A stretch of DNA of 64,000 bases from the NCBI RefSeq assembly GCF_037963765.1, contig NZ_CP150166.1:2735501-2799500 (forward strand). The letters run 5' to 3'. The stretch is from Sporosarcina sp. FSL W8-0480 (GTDB taxonomy: Bacteria; Bacillota; Bacilli; Bacillales_A; Planococcaceae). The position numbers and the translations under genes were made by a program. Below, in pieces: positions 54,258-63,597 of this stretch (the first letter of the stretch is position 1; each line of letters opens with the position of its first letter). The notes under the pieces were generated by a model. It saw nothing but the letters and a program-made list of their open reading frames with translations, searched no databases and had not been told where the DNA came from.

Positions 54258-57200
54258 CCATCACTTCCTTTCGCATTTTCGAGAGTGTCTCCTCAGGTTT
54301 CATATCTTCATATTGGCGGTACAGTTGTTCCGGATTGGTCGGATCGAATTGGCAAACCGATCGATAGGAGCAATATTGGCAAGGCATCTTATCCTTCAAT
54401 TTATACGGATAGACCCGTGTATCGCCGGCAAGCATCCCGTCGCCAGCCTGTTGATGTCTGTGTCTCACGAATTTCCTTACAAGTTGCAGATCATCCGGTG
54501 CAAGCACCCTTGAAGTTTTTGAAAATGTTCCATCCGTCTTCAAAGCTGCCGGGATGACCGTAGACGTTTTGCCTAACTGTGCATCCATTCCTAAGACGAC
54601 TTCCGTGTCATCCAATAAATACCCACGCATTTTATACGACTTTATGATCTCCTGTTCAATTAAATCTTCGGTCAGCTCCAAATCCGTTCTGATCATCGGA
54701 TTATGGATATGCAAGTACAATACGCCCGCTGGATCCGCCTTGAATCCAATCCATTCCTCCGCATGTTCAACCGCGACATCCAAATACGTCAGCATCTGTA
54801 AGGAGACGCCATAATAGACATCTGTCAAATCGAGTTGTTTGGCTGATGATTTGTAGTCGATAACCCTTAAATAATTTTTTCCATCAATTTCAGTCGCGTC
54901 TATGCGATCTATCCGACCACGAAGATTCATTTTATTGCCACGGCGAAGAGGGATCTCCAAAGGCGGCAACTGCTCATTAGGTCCGAATGCGGCTTCGATG
55001 GCAACCGGTCGGAACATGCTTTTCGTCGCCTGCTTCCCAAGGGCAAAGATTGTCCTTGTTAGGATATGGGTCAGTTTTCTTCGGATATAATGATAGCGGC
55101 TCGTCGATAGCAAGATGCGGTTGAAAAACATTGGTGTAATGAATTCCATTGCATCTCTTGACAGTTGCCAGCATTGTTCCTTCGATAATTCAGTCCAAGA
55201 CTTACCTGTCCGATTCATCTCATCAGAAATCCATTTCAATCCGGCGTGGAACAGGTCACCGATCGAAGGAGCTTCCAATGTATATTCCATCCGTTCCTGC
55301 AGCCCTAACCCATAGGACGCAAAATGCTGGAACGGACAGCTGTAATACGACTCCACCCGTGAAACACTTGAAACGAATGACTTGCCGTACAGACCTTCCG
55401 TCATTTCAGGAGCAAGCCGTTCGGTCTCATTTCGGCTATTCCGGGATTTTGTTATATGTTTAAGCACGGAAGACCATAACGGATCATCCTCGTAATAGTC
55501 AAGAACAGCCTTCCATTCTGCTTCAAGCTGTCCTGTTTTTTCCGCTTCCTTAACCTTCATCGATACATACGGCAAAGCAGTTCTTGGGTGAATGATGTAA
55601 TCGATCTGCTCACCATTATCCAATAGCTCAGATGGATCTGAAACCGCCAACTGTAAACCTATATTCGGAAATAACTGCGAAATGCGTTGAATGTAAAGCG
55701 ATGGTAAAAGTGATTTCCCTTCCTCATCCGCAATCGGATAGGAGATAAAGAGCTTCTCCCTCGCAGACGTAAACGCCCTGTATGCCATATACGATTCATC
55801 CATCAGTTTCATCTTGGAAGATGGAGCAAGTTCAATGCCGCTTTTCGAAAACCATTCCCGGTCTGAATCGGAAAGAAGTCCTTCAGCATCGACACGTTGC
55901 GGAAGAACACCGTCATTCACACCGATGATGAACCCGACTTCAATTTCCATCAAACTTGCAAGTTCGATCGTCGTCACAGTCACTTGATCGAGAGAAGGTG
56001 GGATCCGTGTAAATTCAAGCGTATCGAACCCTTCATCCAAAATCCGTGCCGCCTCTTTCAGCTCCATTTCCTTATCACCAAACATGAGAACGAACTGATC
56101 AAGGACATTAATCCACGAATTCCATGCCTGCTCATGCTCTGTCGCATTCAGCAGCCTACCGGAACGCTCTTCTTCCGCCCGCAAATCGATGATTTTATCA
56201 AATACATGCAAATATTCCATGAATGAAAACATCGCTGCCGCGAAATCCCTTCCACTTTTGGCCCGTTTTAAACTTGCTTCAAAATCATTCAAAGGCTCAC
56301 GTATCAAATCCCTTATCGCATGCAACTCCCGCTCTTGCTGCAACTCCTCATCGGTCTGTACAGTCGTGTGCAATTCCAATCCTCGATATCGCTTCACCTT
56401 CCAGCGAATGTCCTCCATCCACCGCTTCCCGTAAATTCCGTTCGCGATGACATAGTTTTCAAGCCGATCCGCACGTTCACGCCAAATGAGCTTGTCTTCC
56501 CTATGCGGAAAGAACAAATCCGTCTTCACCGCCCGGAATACGGTCTCATACGTCCAACCTGAAGTCATAGCCTCTAAAACAGAACGTGAAAACTCAATGA
56601 GAGGGTGGTGGAGCATCGGTTTTTTCCTACTGATGAATACAGGGATATCGTATTGCGAAAAAATCGTTTCGATTAATTCATCATACTTTTCCGGCTGTCT
56701 GTACAAAATGGAAATTCCTTTGTAACGCTTGCCCCGCATCACTTGCTCACGGATTTTCCTTGCCACTGCATGAATTTCCGCACGGCGATCCGTCGCTTCT
56801 ATTAAAGTTATTGCACCTTCGGACGGTCTTTCCTTCGGAGGATACAGGTCAAATTCCCTTTCGAAATGTCTGAGTTCCTCGTTCTTGAACCGGAGTGCTT
56901 GCCCTAAATGGATGCCTTCCTCAATGTCCACAGATTCATTACGCGCAATCTCCCTTAGTCTCAACGACGTCCGAACAGGATTGAAGAACAGCTCATGGTC
57001 TGCATGCCCCGTTAAATCCGACTCCATCGGAAGCACAACAGTGACCCGATTCCCGTACTTCAGCAATTCGGTAATTATTTCATACTCCCTTGCCGTGAAA
57101 CTCTCAAATCCATCTATATAAATATCCGCGCCATTTACCAGTTCCGAATGCTTAATTTGTGAAGTCAATAAAGCAAGATGCCCCTCACTATCCACATACG

Positions 57201-57729
57201 CTGTCCCAAGGCGCTCCTCAATTTTCGTAAGAAGCAGAGTCAAATCACTAACCTTATCTTGCAATGTACGAGGCGCGTCGTTAGCTAATAGTTCCTGTTG
57301 TAAGCCGTTTAGCGATTCATGATCCAAGCAATACCTGCTGAACTCTTTCATAAGGTCCCCGATTTTTTCGGTGAATCCTCTTTTATTGGCAGCCTGCCGG
57401 AACAGTTTCAGCTCATCACGATTTTCTTCCAATACACTTCGCACAAGCATCCGATATCCGAACCCATCGACTTCCTTGCGCGTAATGCCTCCCGTTTCCT
57501 GCAGAACTCGCCAAGCAAGCCGTTTAAATGTCGACACTTGCGCCCGGATAATTCCATTTAAACCGAAATTGACCGACAAACTTTGTTCCATCGAATACGA
57601 CATCTGATCCGGGACAATCAAAACGATTGCAGATCCCAGCGGGTCCCGTTCAAGCTCAGCCGCAATCTCCCGTTCTATCAACGTCGTCTTCCCCGTCCCG
57701 GCCCTTCCCGTTACAAAACGCAAAGTCAT
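54238..57729 (-). CDS. addB: ATP-dependent helicase/nuclease subunit B
   Basis: 1163 residues. An inactive helicase part with Walker A-like GRAGTGKTTLIE (about 8-20) recognises Chi; the C-terminal nuclease contains DYKSS and iron-sulfur cysteines: one in YYSCPFQ and three in CQYCSYRSVC near the C terminus. It is the first gene of the addB-addA-DUF418 operon. I choose ATG 57729 (MTLRF), 9 bases after GGAGGG; two earlier Met codons lie on or before that site. Preceded by the 7-unit array at 57852 and the yhjE-like gene. Confidence 0.96.
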   Translation of the reverse strand: MTLRFVTGRAGTGKTTLIEREIAAELERDPLGSAIVLIVPDQMSYSMEQSLSVNFGLNGIIRAQVSTFKRLAWRVLQETGGITRKEVDGFGYRMLVRSVLEENRDELKLFRQAANKRGFTEKIGDLMKEFSRYCLDHESLNGLQQELLANDAPRTLQDKVSDLTLLLTKIEERLGTAYVDSEGHLALLTSQIKHSELVNGADIYIDGFESFTAREYEIITELLKYGNRVTVVLPMESDLTGHADHELFFNPVRTSLRLREIARNESVDIEEGIHLGQALRFKNEELRHFEREFDLYPPKERPSEGAITLIEATDRRAEIHAVARKIREQVMRGKRYKGISILYRQPEKYDELIETIFSQYDIPVFISRKKPMLHHPLIEFSRSVLEAMTSGWTYETVFRAVKTDLFFPHREDKLIWRERADRLENYVIANGIYGKRWMEDIRWKVKRYRGLELHTTVQTDEELQQERELHAIRDLIREPLNDFEASLKRAKSGRDFAAAMFSFMEYLHVFDKIIDLRAEEERSGRLLNATEHEQAWNSWINVLDQFVLMFGDKEMELKEAARILDEGFDTLEFTRIPPSLDQVTVTTIELASLMEIEVGFIIGVNDGVLPQRVDAEGLLSDSDREWFSKSGIELAPSSKMKLMDESYMAYRAFTSAREKLFISYPIADEEGKSLLPSLYIQRISQLFPNIGLQLAVSDPSELLDNGEQIDYIIHPRTALPYVSMKVKEAEKTGQLEAEWKAVLDYYEDDPLWSSVLKHITKSRNSRNETERLAPEMTEGLYGKSFVSSVSRVESYYSCPFQHFASYGLGLQERMEYTLEAPSIGDLFHAGLKWISDEMNRTGKSWTELSKEQCWQLSRDAMEFITPMFFNRILLSTSRYHYIRRKLTHILTRTIFALGKQATKSMFRPVAIEAAFGPNEQLPPLEIPLRRGNKMNLRGRIDRIDATEIDGKNYLRVIDYKSSAKQLDLTDVYYGVSLQMLTYLDVAVEHAEEWIGFKADPAGVLYLHIHNPMIRTDLELTEDLIEQEIIKSYKMRGYLLDDTEVVLGMDAQLGKTSTVIPAALKTDGTFSKTSRVLAPDDLQLVRKFVRHRHQQAGDGMLAGDTRVYPYKLKDKMPCQYCSYRSVCQFDPTNPEQLYRQYEDMKPEETLSKMRKEVMDDGHSS

Positions 57730-57851
57730 CGCCCTCATCCCTCCTATCAAAATAAAAAATTCCTATCTCCCTATCTTTCATTGTACCGAAAGAATAGGAC
57801 GACAGGAACTATTTACACCATACCTTTTTAAGGTAAGCCTATAATCAAAAA

Positions 57852-57991
57852 ACGCATAAACTCATCCAATTACGCATAAACTCGAACTCTCACGCATATA
57901 TCTCACAAAACACGCATAATCCCGAATTCTCACGCATAAATCACGCCAAACACGCATAACTTCGAATTCTCATGCATAAAACGCAACACCC
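57852..57991. repeat. tandem array, 7 units of 20 bp (ACGCATAAACTCGAATTCTC)
   Basis: Seven units beginning ACGCATA (last ATGCATA), period 20. Units 2, 4 and 6 end in GAATTCTC or similar and units 3 and 5 end in CAAAAC/CCAAAC, giving a 40-bp alternation. It begins immediately downstream of the yhjE-like stop codon and no terminator is seen between them, so the array is probably transcribed. Confidence 0.9.
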
Positions 57992-58612
57992 TCACTCTTC
58001 ATCATCAAAAAACAGCGTACTCGACTCCTCTTTCACTCTCTTATCAAGACGCTTCTCAAAATATTTCCCCACTGCCCATAACAACACGATAATCCCCACA
58101 ACAATCGCAGTACGGATCGGCTGTGTCAACAAAGCCTTCAAATCATATCCAATGAATCCAATCGTGAATATCATAACGAACTTCCCCGCTAAAAGAACCG
58201 CCAAATAACTCTTCTTCTTCATATTCGACAAGCCCGCCACAAGATTCACAAGTGCAGACGGCGTAAACGGAAAACAAAGCAATATGAACAACGGCCCGAA
58301 GCCATTCCGCTCCACCCAGCCGATCAATCGCTGAACCCGCTCATGCTTCGTCAAAAAACGTAAAAAACGATTTCTACCATACTTTCTAATTATCAAAAAT
58401 ACAACATAAGATCCTACAACCGTCCCTGCCCATGACAAAATGAAACCATACCAAATCCCATAGGCAACTGTATTCGCTATGACAAATACGAAAAGCGGTA
58501 AAAAAGGCAAAAACGATTCTATGAAAGGCAGCAAAAGTCCGATCAACGGTCCAAGCGCCTTATATTGTGCAGCTAACTCACTTATTTTATCAACATCTAA
58601 CCATTCACTCAT
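57992..58612 (-). CDS. yhjE: DedA/TVP38-type membrane protein (YhjE)
   Basis: 206 residues, TVP38/TMEM64 (VTT/DedA superfamily). Contains LGLLLPFIESFLPFLPLFVFVIANTVAYG, VGSYVVFLIIRKYGRNRFLRFL and the conserved FILLCFPFTPSALVNLVAGLSNMKKKSYL with the re-entrant helix residues. Related proteins translocate undecaprenyl phosphate or other lipids; the ligand here is unknown. In B. subtilis yhjE lies next to addBA, matching this order. The stop abuts the 57.9-kb array. Acidic C-terminal tail SSTLFFDDEE. Confidence 0.88.
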   Translation of the reverse strand: MSEWLDVDKISELAAQYKALGPLIGLLLPFIESFLPFLPLFVFVIANTVAYGIWYGFILSWAGTVVGSYVVFLIIRKYGRNRFLRFLTKHERVQRLIGWVERNGFGPLFILLCFPFTPSALVNLVAGLSNMKKKSYLAVLLAGKFVMIFTIGFIGYDLKALLTQPIRTAIVVGIIVLLWAVGKYFEKRLDKRVKEESSTLFFDDEE

Positions 58613-58763
58613 TCACAACACCCTCGTCATATGCAATTCCCTGAACTAACTCCCATTAATAGACTCTTAGTTCAACTATTCCCATTTTCCTTATAGAATA
58701 CCACCAAAACACAAATTTATAGTATAATTTCGGTTATACATACAAGAAAGATGTGACTATTCT

Positions 58764-59486
58764 ATGAATAATCAATTCATGTCCGGACTGAAAACCGGAC
58801 TCAGCATTGCAATCGGCTATTTTCCAATCGCCTTAACGTTCGGATTGCTTGCTAAAACGACAGGACTCTCACTCATTGAAGCAACCGCAATGAGCATTTT
58901 CGTCTATGCTGGTGCATCCCAATACATATCACTTAGTCTTATCAATTTCGGTGTCGACCCAATCACAATCGTCATTAACACATTCATCGTCAACATCCGG
59001 CACTTTCTTATGACGGCTTCCTTGAATGAAAAGATGCATCGAGCACCAAAATGGATTAAATCAATTTATGCATTCGGCATTACGGACGAGTCCTTTTCAG
59101 TTCTTGCCACACGGAAAGAAGAGAAAATCACTACGGCTTTCGCCTTCGGAGTTACAACAATCGCGTATGGAAGCTGGGTAATCTTCACCGCAGTAGGCTA
59201 CATTATTGGAGCGAATTTGCCCGATTTCCTTCAAGTTGCCATGTCCATTGCCTTATACGCAATGTTTATCGGACTGCTTGTACCTACGATGAAAGGCAAT
59301 CGTAAAGTTGTCATGCTTGCGGCACTCGCTGCAGCCATTCACTGTATCATCTACTTCGGTGAACTCCTATCGACTGGCTGGGCGATTCTTGTCTCAACAC
59401 TTAGCTCGGCAATTTTGGTGGAAGTTATTTATTCTCGACGGGGAAAAAATGCTGACAGCCACTTCATAGAAAAGGAGGTTGACTAA
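58764..59486 (+). CDS. azlC: branched-chain amino acid exporter large subunit AzlC
   Basis: 240 residues with five to eight helices and the AzlC pattern GYFPIALTFGLLAKTTGLSLIEATAMSIFVYAGASQYISL and FIVNIRHFLMTASL. With AzlD it exports branched-chain amino acids (and confers azaleucine resistance in B. subtilis). Start at 58764 has only a weak AGAAAG site upstream. The stop codon overlaps the azlD start by one base. No azlB-type Lrp regulator is adjacent. Confidence 0.93.
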   Translation: MNNQFMSGLKTGLSIAIGYFPIALTFGLLAKTTGLSLIEATAMSIFVYAGASQYISLSLINFGVDPITIVINTFIVNIRHFLMTASLNEKMHRAPKWIKSIYAFGITDESFSVLATRKEEKITTAFAFGVTTIAYGSWVIFTAVGYIIGANLPDFLQVAMSIALYAMFIGLLVPTMKGNRKVVMLAALAAAIHCIIYFGELLSTGWAILVSTLSSAILVEVIYSRRGKNADSHFIEKEVD

Positions 59487-59794
59487 TGGGAACTTCATAC
59501 TGGTGGATGTTAGCAGGAATGGCAATCGTGACGTATCTTCCAAGAATGGTGCCGCTCACTATTCTTGATGGAAAGGAATTGCCTCCGATCATCAGCGGCG
59601 TCCTTGGCAATATCCCATATGCAGTATTGGGGGCTCTAATCTTCCCTGCAATTCTTTTCGTGCAGGAAGGCAATATCCTTTTCGGCATCATAGGAGCCGG
59701 AACAGCATTCCTTATTGCATTTCTTGGAGGAGGAGTCATGTCAGTCGTCCTTGGAACAATCGGTGTCCTTGCAATTTATGGCTTGTTTATATAA
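59486..59794 (+). CDS. azlD: branched-chain amino acid exporter small subunit AzlD
   Basis: 102 residues with four helices (WWMLAGMAIVTYLPRMVPLTIL..., AVLGALIFPAILF, FGIIGAGTAFLIAFLG, VVLGTIGVLAIYGLF). Carries the AzlD motif TYLPRMVPLTILDGKELPP. It shares the azlC stop and has AAAGGAGG inside the end of azlC. Complex partner of AzlC. Confidence 0.93.
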   Translation: MGTSYWWMLAGMAIVTYLPRMVPLTILDGKELPPIISGVLGNIPYAVLGALIFPAILFVQEGNILFGIIGAGTAFLIAFLGGGVMSVVLGTIGVLAIYGLFI

Positions 59795-59819
59795 TTGGGT
59801 TTACCCAGTTTAATTTATA

Positions 59820-59872
59820 CAAAAAGAGGCATATTCTATTCAATTAAGAAAAGAATATGCCTCTTTTTATTT
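59820..59872. terminator. bidirectional terminator between azlD and csbA
   Basis: AAAAAGAGGCATATTC and GAATATGCCTCTTTTT form a 16-bp perfect stem around a 16-base loop. Confidence 0.95.
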
Positions 59873-59882
59873 ATACTATCAA

Positions 59883-60149
59883 CTACTCTTCATCAAGCTC
59901 GTTGCCTTTCTTCCTCGCCCTTTTCACCATTCGTGTCGCATACCAAAAACCGACAGTGAGCGAGAGCGCATCTGCCACATAAAGGATCCAGTTATGTGTA
60001 TATCCCGCGTAAACAGATGCCGCAATAAGTGCAATCGTTAGCGCAAGCCCGACAACATGATGGAAGGTGACCCTTGTAAAAAATACAACAAGCAACCCCG
60101 GAAGTAAAAGCGCGAGTATCAATTTCGTTTCCAATGTGGCAATATCCAT
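59883..60149 (-). CDS. csbA: CsbA-family (DUF2198) membrane protein
   Basis: 88 residues with three membrane helices (LILALLLPGLLVVFFTRV, VVGLALTIALIAASVYAG, LYVADALSLTVGFWYATRMVKRARK). Matches the DUF2198/CsbA family. In B. subtilis csbA is SigB-dependent and sits upstream of uvrB; here it follows minJ by 24 bases. AAAGGATAGGTGAAAA precedes the ATG. Function unknown. Confidence 0.88.
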   Translation of the reverse strand: MDIATLETKLILALLLPGLLVVFFTRVTFHHVVGLALTIALIAASVYAGYTHNWILYVADALSLTVGFWYATRMVKRARKKGNELDEE

Positions 60150-60173
60150 TTTTCACCTATCCTTCCGAATGGA

Positions 60174-61343
60174 TTAACGGACGACTAACAGTCCCAATCG
60201 ATGGTGATCGTGGCGATACAGCACTTGTTGCATAAGACGTACTTCTCCGTCACGGCCTATAACTTGCAAACGGCAATGCGCAGCATTCACCTGTATGGCA
60301 TCATATAATTCCTTTTCATTTGTAACCTGTATGCCATTCACCGACCTGATGCATTCGCCAGGCATCAGACCAAGCTTTTCCCCTGGAGATTCAGGCAAAA
60401 TCCCTGCTATGATAACTCCCGCCGGTTTCGGAGCTGCGGCAAATCCACCATTCCGTTCACGTACTGCGAAAAAGATAGTAATCGCCACTCTGCCCAGAAA
60501 ACCGACCAAAAGAGCAACCCAACCTAAAATCGGCAGCCAAAAGGCAGCTATTCCAATAATGACGACAATCGATCCAAGTAGTGTAACAGCTTGTCCAATT
60601 TTAGGGAACAAGACATCCGGGAAGCTTGCCCGTGCAACTTGGGAGAAGCCGATAATTATTGGCACTGGAAGAAAGCTAAATGTTGTTTCTCCCAATGTGA
60701 ACTGTGGCCAATATGGCGTGAAAGCCGACAAGAAGTCCCCAGGCACAAGAAATACAATCGGTAAAAGCCATAGCCGTTTTGACTTGTAAGCAGCAGCCCG
60801 CAATCCACGATTCGTTGATGTGAGGAAAGGGGATGCATAGACACCAGAATGTCGGCGAACGAGGAAACCTTCTGCGATTAGGAAAAGCCCTGCAATGACA
60901 GCTACCGTCAATGCCATCTCACCTAACAGATTAACGCTTCCCGGACTCCATCCACGAAATGTAAAATCAGGCATGAATCGTTGAAGTGCATATAAACCGA
61001 AAAACGCGATTGTTGCAAAGTATATCGGTGATGCAGTTTGATAAAAGAACGAAACCATGGATAAAATAGCGATTGCTGAAAAAAGGACAATCCAGGAAAC
61101 TTCGACGGTCAAACCGACGCCCGCTATAAGGAGCGAGAGAATCAAAGCAGGCACCCATGATTCAGTTAACAGCTTTTTCATTTCCGTCAAGCCGGGATGC
61201 AAGCGTACAAGGAAGCTTCGCCGTTCCTTTTTTACACGGAAATACCCTAACCCGACCGCCACGCCGATGGCAATCAACCAAACAGGATTCAAGAAAAATA
61301 AGCCTACCGCTTTTAACAAATCCACTATTACGTTTTCACTCAT
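60174..61343 (-). CDS. minJ: topological determinant of cell division MinJ
   Basis: 389 residues with about eight membrane helices and a C-terminal PDZ domain (about 290-380) with GVIIAGILPESPGEKLGLMPGECIRSVNGIQVTNEKELYDAI. MinJ links DivIVA at poles and septa to MinD in Bacillales. Neighbours csbA downstream and ctpB upstream agree with the B. subtilis minJ region. The remaining sequence has no soluble domain beyond the PDZ. The start has GGTGACGATT upstream with only a weak ribosome site. Confidence 0.9.
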   Translation of the reverse strand: MSENVIVDLLKAVGLFFLNPVWLIAIGVAVGLGYFRVKKERRSFLVRLHPGLTEMKKLLTESWVPALILSLLIAGVGLTVEVSWIVLFSAIAILSMVSFFYQTASPIYFATIAFFGLYALQRFMPDFTFRGWSPGSVNLLGEMALTVAVIAGLFLIAEGFLVRRHSGVYASPFLTSTNRGLRAAAYKSKRLWLLPIVFLVPGDFLSAFTPYWPQFTLGETTFSFLPVPIIIGFSQVARASFPDVLFPKIGQAVTLLGSIVVIIGIAAFWLPILGWVALLVGFLGRVAITIFFAVRERNGGFAAAPKPAGVIIAGILPESPGEKLGLMPGECIRSVNGIQVTNEKELYDAIQVNAAHCRLQVIGRDGEVRLMQQVLYRHDHHRLGLLVVR

Positions 61344-61454
61344 TAATCGTCACCATCCCATCCCCGAAAACATGATTATTCTTTATTGTATCAAAAGAAT
61401 GCGCCTACGTGTAGGAAGCCCAAAAATTTTCTCACAATCTACAAGCCTAACAAC

Positions 61455-61487
61455 AAAAAAGCCTTCGTCATAAACAAAGGCCTTTCA
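61455..61487 (-). terminator. terminator of ctpB
   Basis: Minus strand AAAGGCCTTTGTTTATGACGAAGGCTTTTTTG: a short stem AAGCCTT-type with T run, just after the stop. Confidence 0.75.
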
Positions 61488-61489
61488 TC

Positions 61490-62932
61490 TTAATTATTTA
61501 ATAAATGGTGGACATACCCAATAGCAACCTGCAGCTGGATATCATTCTTTTTATCTTTACGGTGATTTTCCACTCTTTCCCTTAGGGCGGCAAAGAATTT
61601 CCGGTCCATTATATTCTCTGTCGGAAGCTTTGAATCTACACGGAATGCATGCACTGCGAGGGCTGTTGACTCGTCAAAATAGCCGTCTTCTCTGTTAACC
61701 GCATAACCAAGTCCGACTAATAGTTTCTGGGCATATGAAATGTCCTCATGGTAAGCGCCTTCTGCATACACATCCGTCGAGAAACGGATATGTTCCGTGA
61801 ATAGCTTATCCTGTTCCGATTCAAGATCGACATCGACACCTTTTCCATGTATCCATGTCTCTTTCGGTGTCAGCCATTTATGAGTGGTAAGTTTCATTTC
61901 CCCGCCATTTGAGAGCTCCATCGTATCTTGTACGGTCCCTTTTCCGAAACTCACATTACCGATGATAAAGCCACGGCGTAAATCCTTTAAAGCACCACTC
62001 AACACTTCACTCGCCGACGCGCTTCCTTTGTCTTGCAGAAGAACAACCGGTATAGTTTTCAGTTTTTCGTCATAAGTAAACTTTTCGGACTTTTCGACAA
62101 CAAGCGGCGTCAATTGTCCTTCGGCATTCTGCATATAAGCATAGATCGAATCATCCGGCAGCAAACTTCCCGCCACTTGGGCAACAGCTCGTAAATATCC
62201 ACCAGGATTTCCCCTAACGTCAATAATCAACGCCTCTGCCCCACCAGCTATCATCTCATCCGTTGCCTTTTTCCATTCATCGGCCGTTTCATCACCAAAC
62301 ATTGTCAATGCTATGTAACCGAATTTCTTGCCCCTCTCTTCCATTAACTCAGCAGTTACCGTCTTAACCGGAATGACATCACGCATCACTTTCAATTCAA
62401 GATGCTTGCCTAAGTCCGGCCGGTAGATCGTCAAAGCGACTGTGGTTCCCGCCTTTCCCTTGATTTTCTTGACGACATCTTGAAGCGTCATCCCACCTAA
62501 CGGCTCGCCGTTAATACGTACAATCTCATCGTAAGGCTGTAGTCCTGCCTTTTCAGCTGGAGACCCTTTTACTGGAGCAACAATGATATACTTTCCGCCA
62601 GACCGTGTAATTTCAGCTCCGATTCCCAACTTTTCACCAGCTAACGACTCCCGATGAGAAGCGGCCTCTTCTTCAGACAGATACGTCGAATATGGATCAC
62701 CGATTGTATCCGCCATTCCACGCAGTGCACCCTCAATTAGCCTGTCCCCTTCGACCTGGTACACCGCATTCTCCTGAATGATGTTATAAGCCTCATTAAT
62801 AACAGGGAACATTTCCTTCATTGCCACGTCCGCACTTTTCCCTTTTTCAGCTGAACAGCCGTCTAACACCAAGAATACTCCTGCTGCTATTACAGCTAAT
62901 AATGCGAACACAAAAAAACGGCTTCTGCGCAT
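61490..62932 (-). CDS. ctpB: C-terminal processing protease CtpB (S41 family)
   Basis: 480 residues. Order: N-terminal signal anchor, PDZ domain (about 95-180, LGIGAEITRSGGKYIIVAPVKGSPAEKAGLQPYDEIVRINGEPL), S41 peptidase (about 200-370) with Ser in GSASASEVLSGALKD and Lys in SFGKGTVQ, and a C-terminal peptidoglycan-binding domain (YAQKLLVGLGYAVNREDGYFDESTALAVHAFR). In B. subtilis CtpB cleaves SpoIVFA to signal sigma K activation. A lipobox-like VLDGC follows the signal sequence, with an unusual Asp at -2. GGAGGG lies 9 bases before the ATG at 62932. Confidence 0.93.
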   Translation of the reverse strand: MRRSRFFVFALLAVIAAGVFLVLDGCSAEKGKSADVAMKEMFPVINEAYNIIQENAVYQVEGDRLIEGALRGMADTIGDPYSTYLSEEEAASHRESLAGEKLGIGAEITRSGGKYIIVAPVKGSPAEKAGLQPYDEIVRINGEPLGGMTLQDVVKKIKGKAGTTVALTIYRPDLGKHLELKVMRDVIPVKTVTAELMEERGKKFGYIALTMFGDETADEWKKATDEMIAGGAEALIIDVRGNPGGYLRAVAQVAGSLLPDDSIYAYMQNAEGQLTPLVVEKSEKFTYDEKLKTIPVVLLQDKGSASASEVLSGALKDLRRGFIIGNVSFGKGTVQDTMELSNGGEMKLTTHKWLTPKETWIHGKGVDVDLESEQDKLFTEHIRFSTDVYAEGAYHEDISYAQKLLVGLGYAVNREDGYFDESTALAVHAFRVDSKLPTENIMDRKFFAALRERVENHRKDKKNDIQLQVAIGYVHHLLNN

Positions 62933-63003
62933 CGATAACTTCCCTCCTCTGTTCACTATATGAACAACTCGGGTCTGTTACGACAACAGAAAACCGTATT
63001 TTG

Positions 63004-63597
63004 TCAATCAAGGTCTTGGACAAGCCTCTCCATCATCGACTCATCCATAGGTCCGACTAGCACATGTGCAATCGTACCGTCCGTATTTAGTATATATGTT
63101 GTAGGAATCCTAAATGCCTGAAAGGATTCCCCTACTACGCCTGTTTCGTCCAATGGAATCGGAAATGTCAGTCCGTAAGAATCCACGAATTCCTGGACAG
63201 CTTTCACTCCACGATGTTCACCGGTCGTCAAATTGACTGCGAGGATTTCCACATTATCTTTATCGGCAGAATTCTTATAGTAGTTCTGCATATGCGGCAT
63301 TTCCGCTTTGCATGGTGGACACCAAGTCGCCCAGAAATTCAGGATGACTTTCTTTCCTTTCATGTCCGACAACTTAACCGTTTCCCCAGTCACTGTCGTC
63401 AGTTCGAAATCGGGTGGTAAGTCCCCCTGCCTTAAACCGACTTCTTCCATCGCGATTTCGGATCCTACATCGGACTGAACCATGACTCCGGACGTATCAA
63501 TCGGATCTGCCTTTTTCAAATTCGTATTGACCATAATTGCAATCATAGAGCCAATGAGCAGCGCAGCGATTATGTATCCAATCACTTTCTTATTCAA
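63004..63597 (-). CDS. membrane-anchored thiol-disulfide oxidoreductase (TlpA/ResA-like)
   Basis: 197 residues. N-terminal anchor (about 5-22) followed by a thioredoxin fold with ATWCPPCKAEMPHM (CPPC, about residue 92) and the cis-Pro in RIPTTYIL. Such extracytoplasmic thioredoxins reduce disulfides, for example in cytochrome c maturation; no cytochrome c gene is in the window, so the partner is unknown. Begins at TTG 63597 overlapping the upstream gene stop by 8 bases (GGGGGAG site present), so it is coupled to that membrane protein gene. Confidence 0.88.
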   Translation of the reverse strand: MNKKVIGYIIAALLIGSMIAIMVNTNLKKADPIDTSGVMVQSDVGSEIAMEEVGLRQGDLPPDFELTTVTGETVKLSDMKGKKVILNFWATWCPPCKAEMPHMQNYYKNSADKDNVEILAVNLTTGEHRGVKAVQEFVDSYGLTFPIPLDETGVVGESFQAFRIPTTYILNTDGTIAHVLVGPMDESMMERLVQDLD

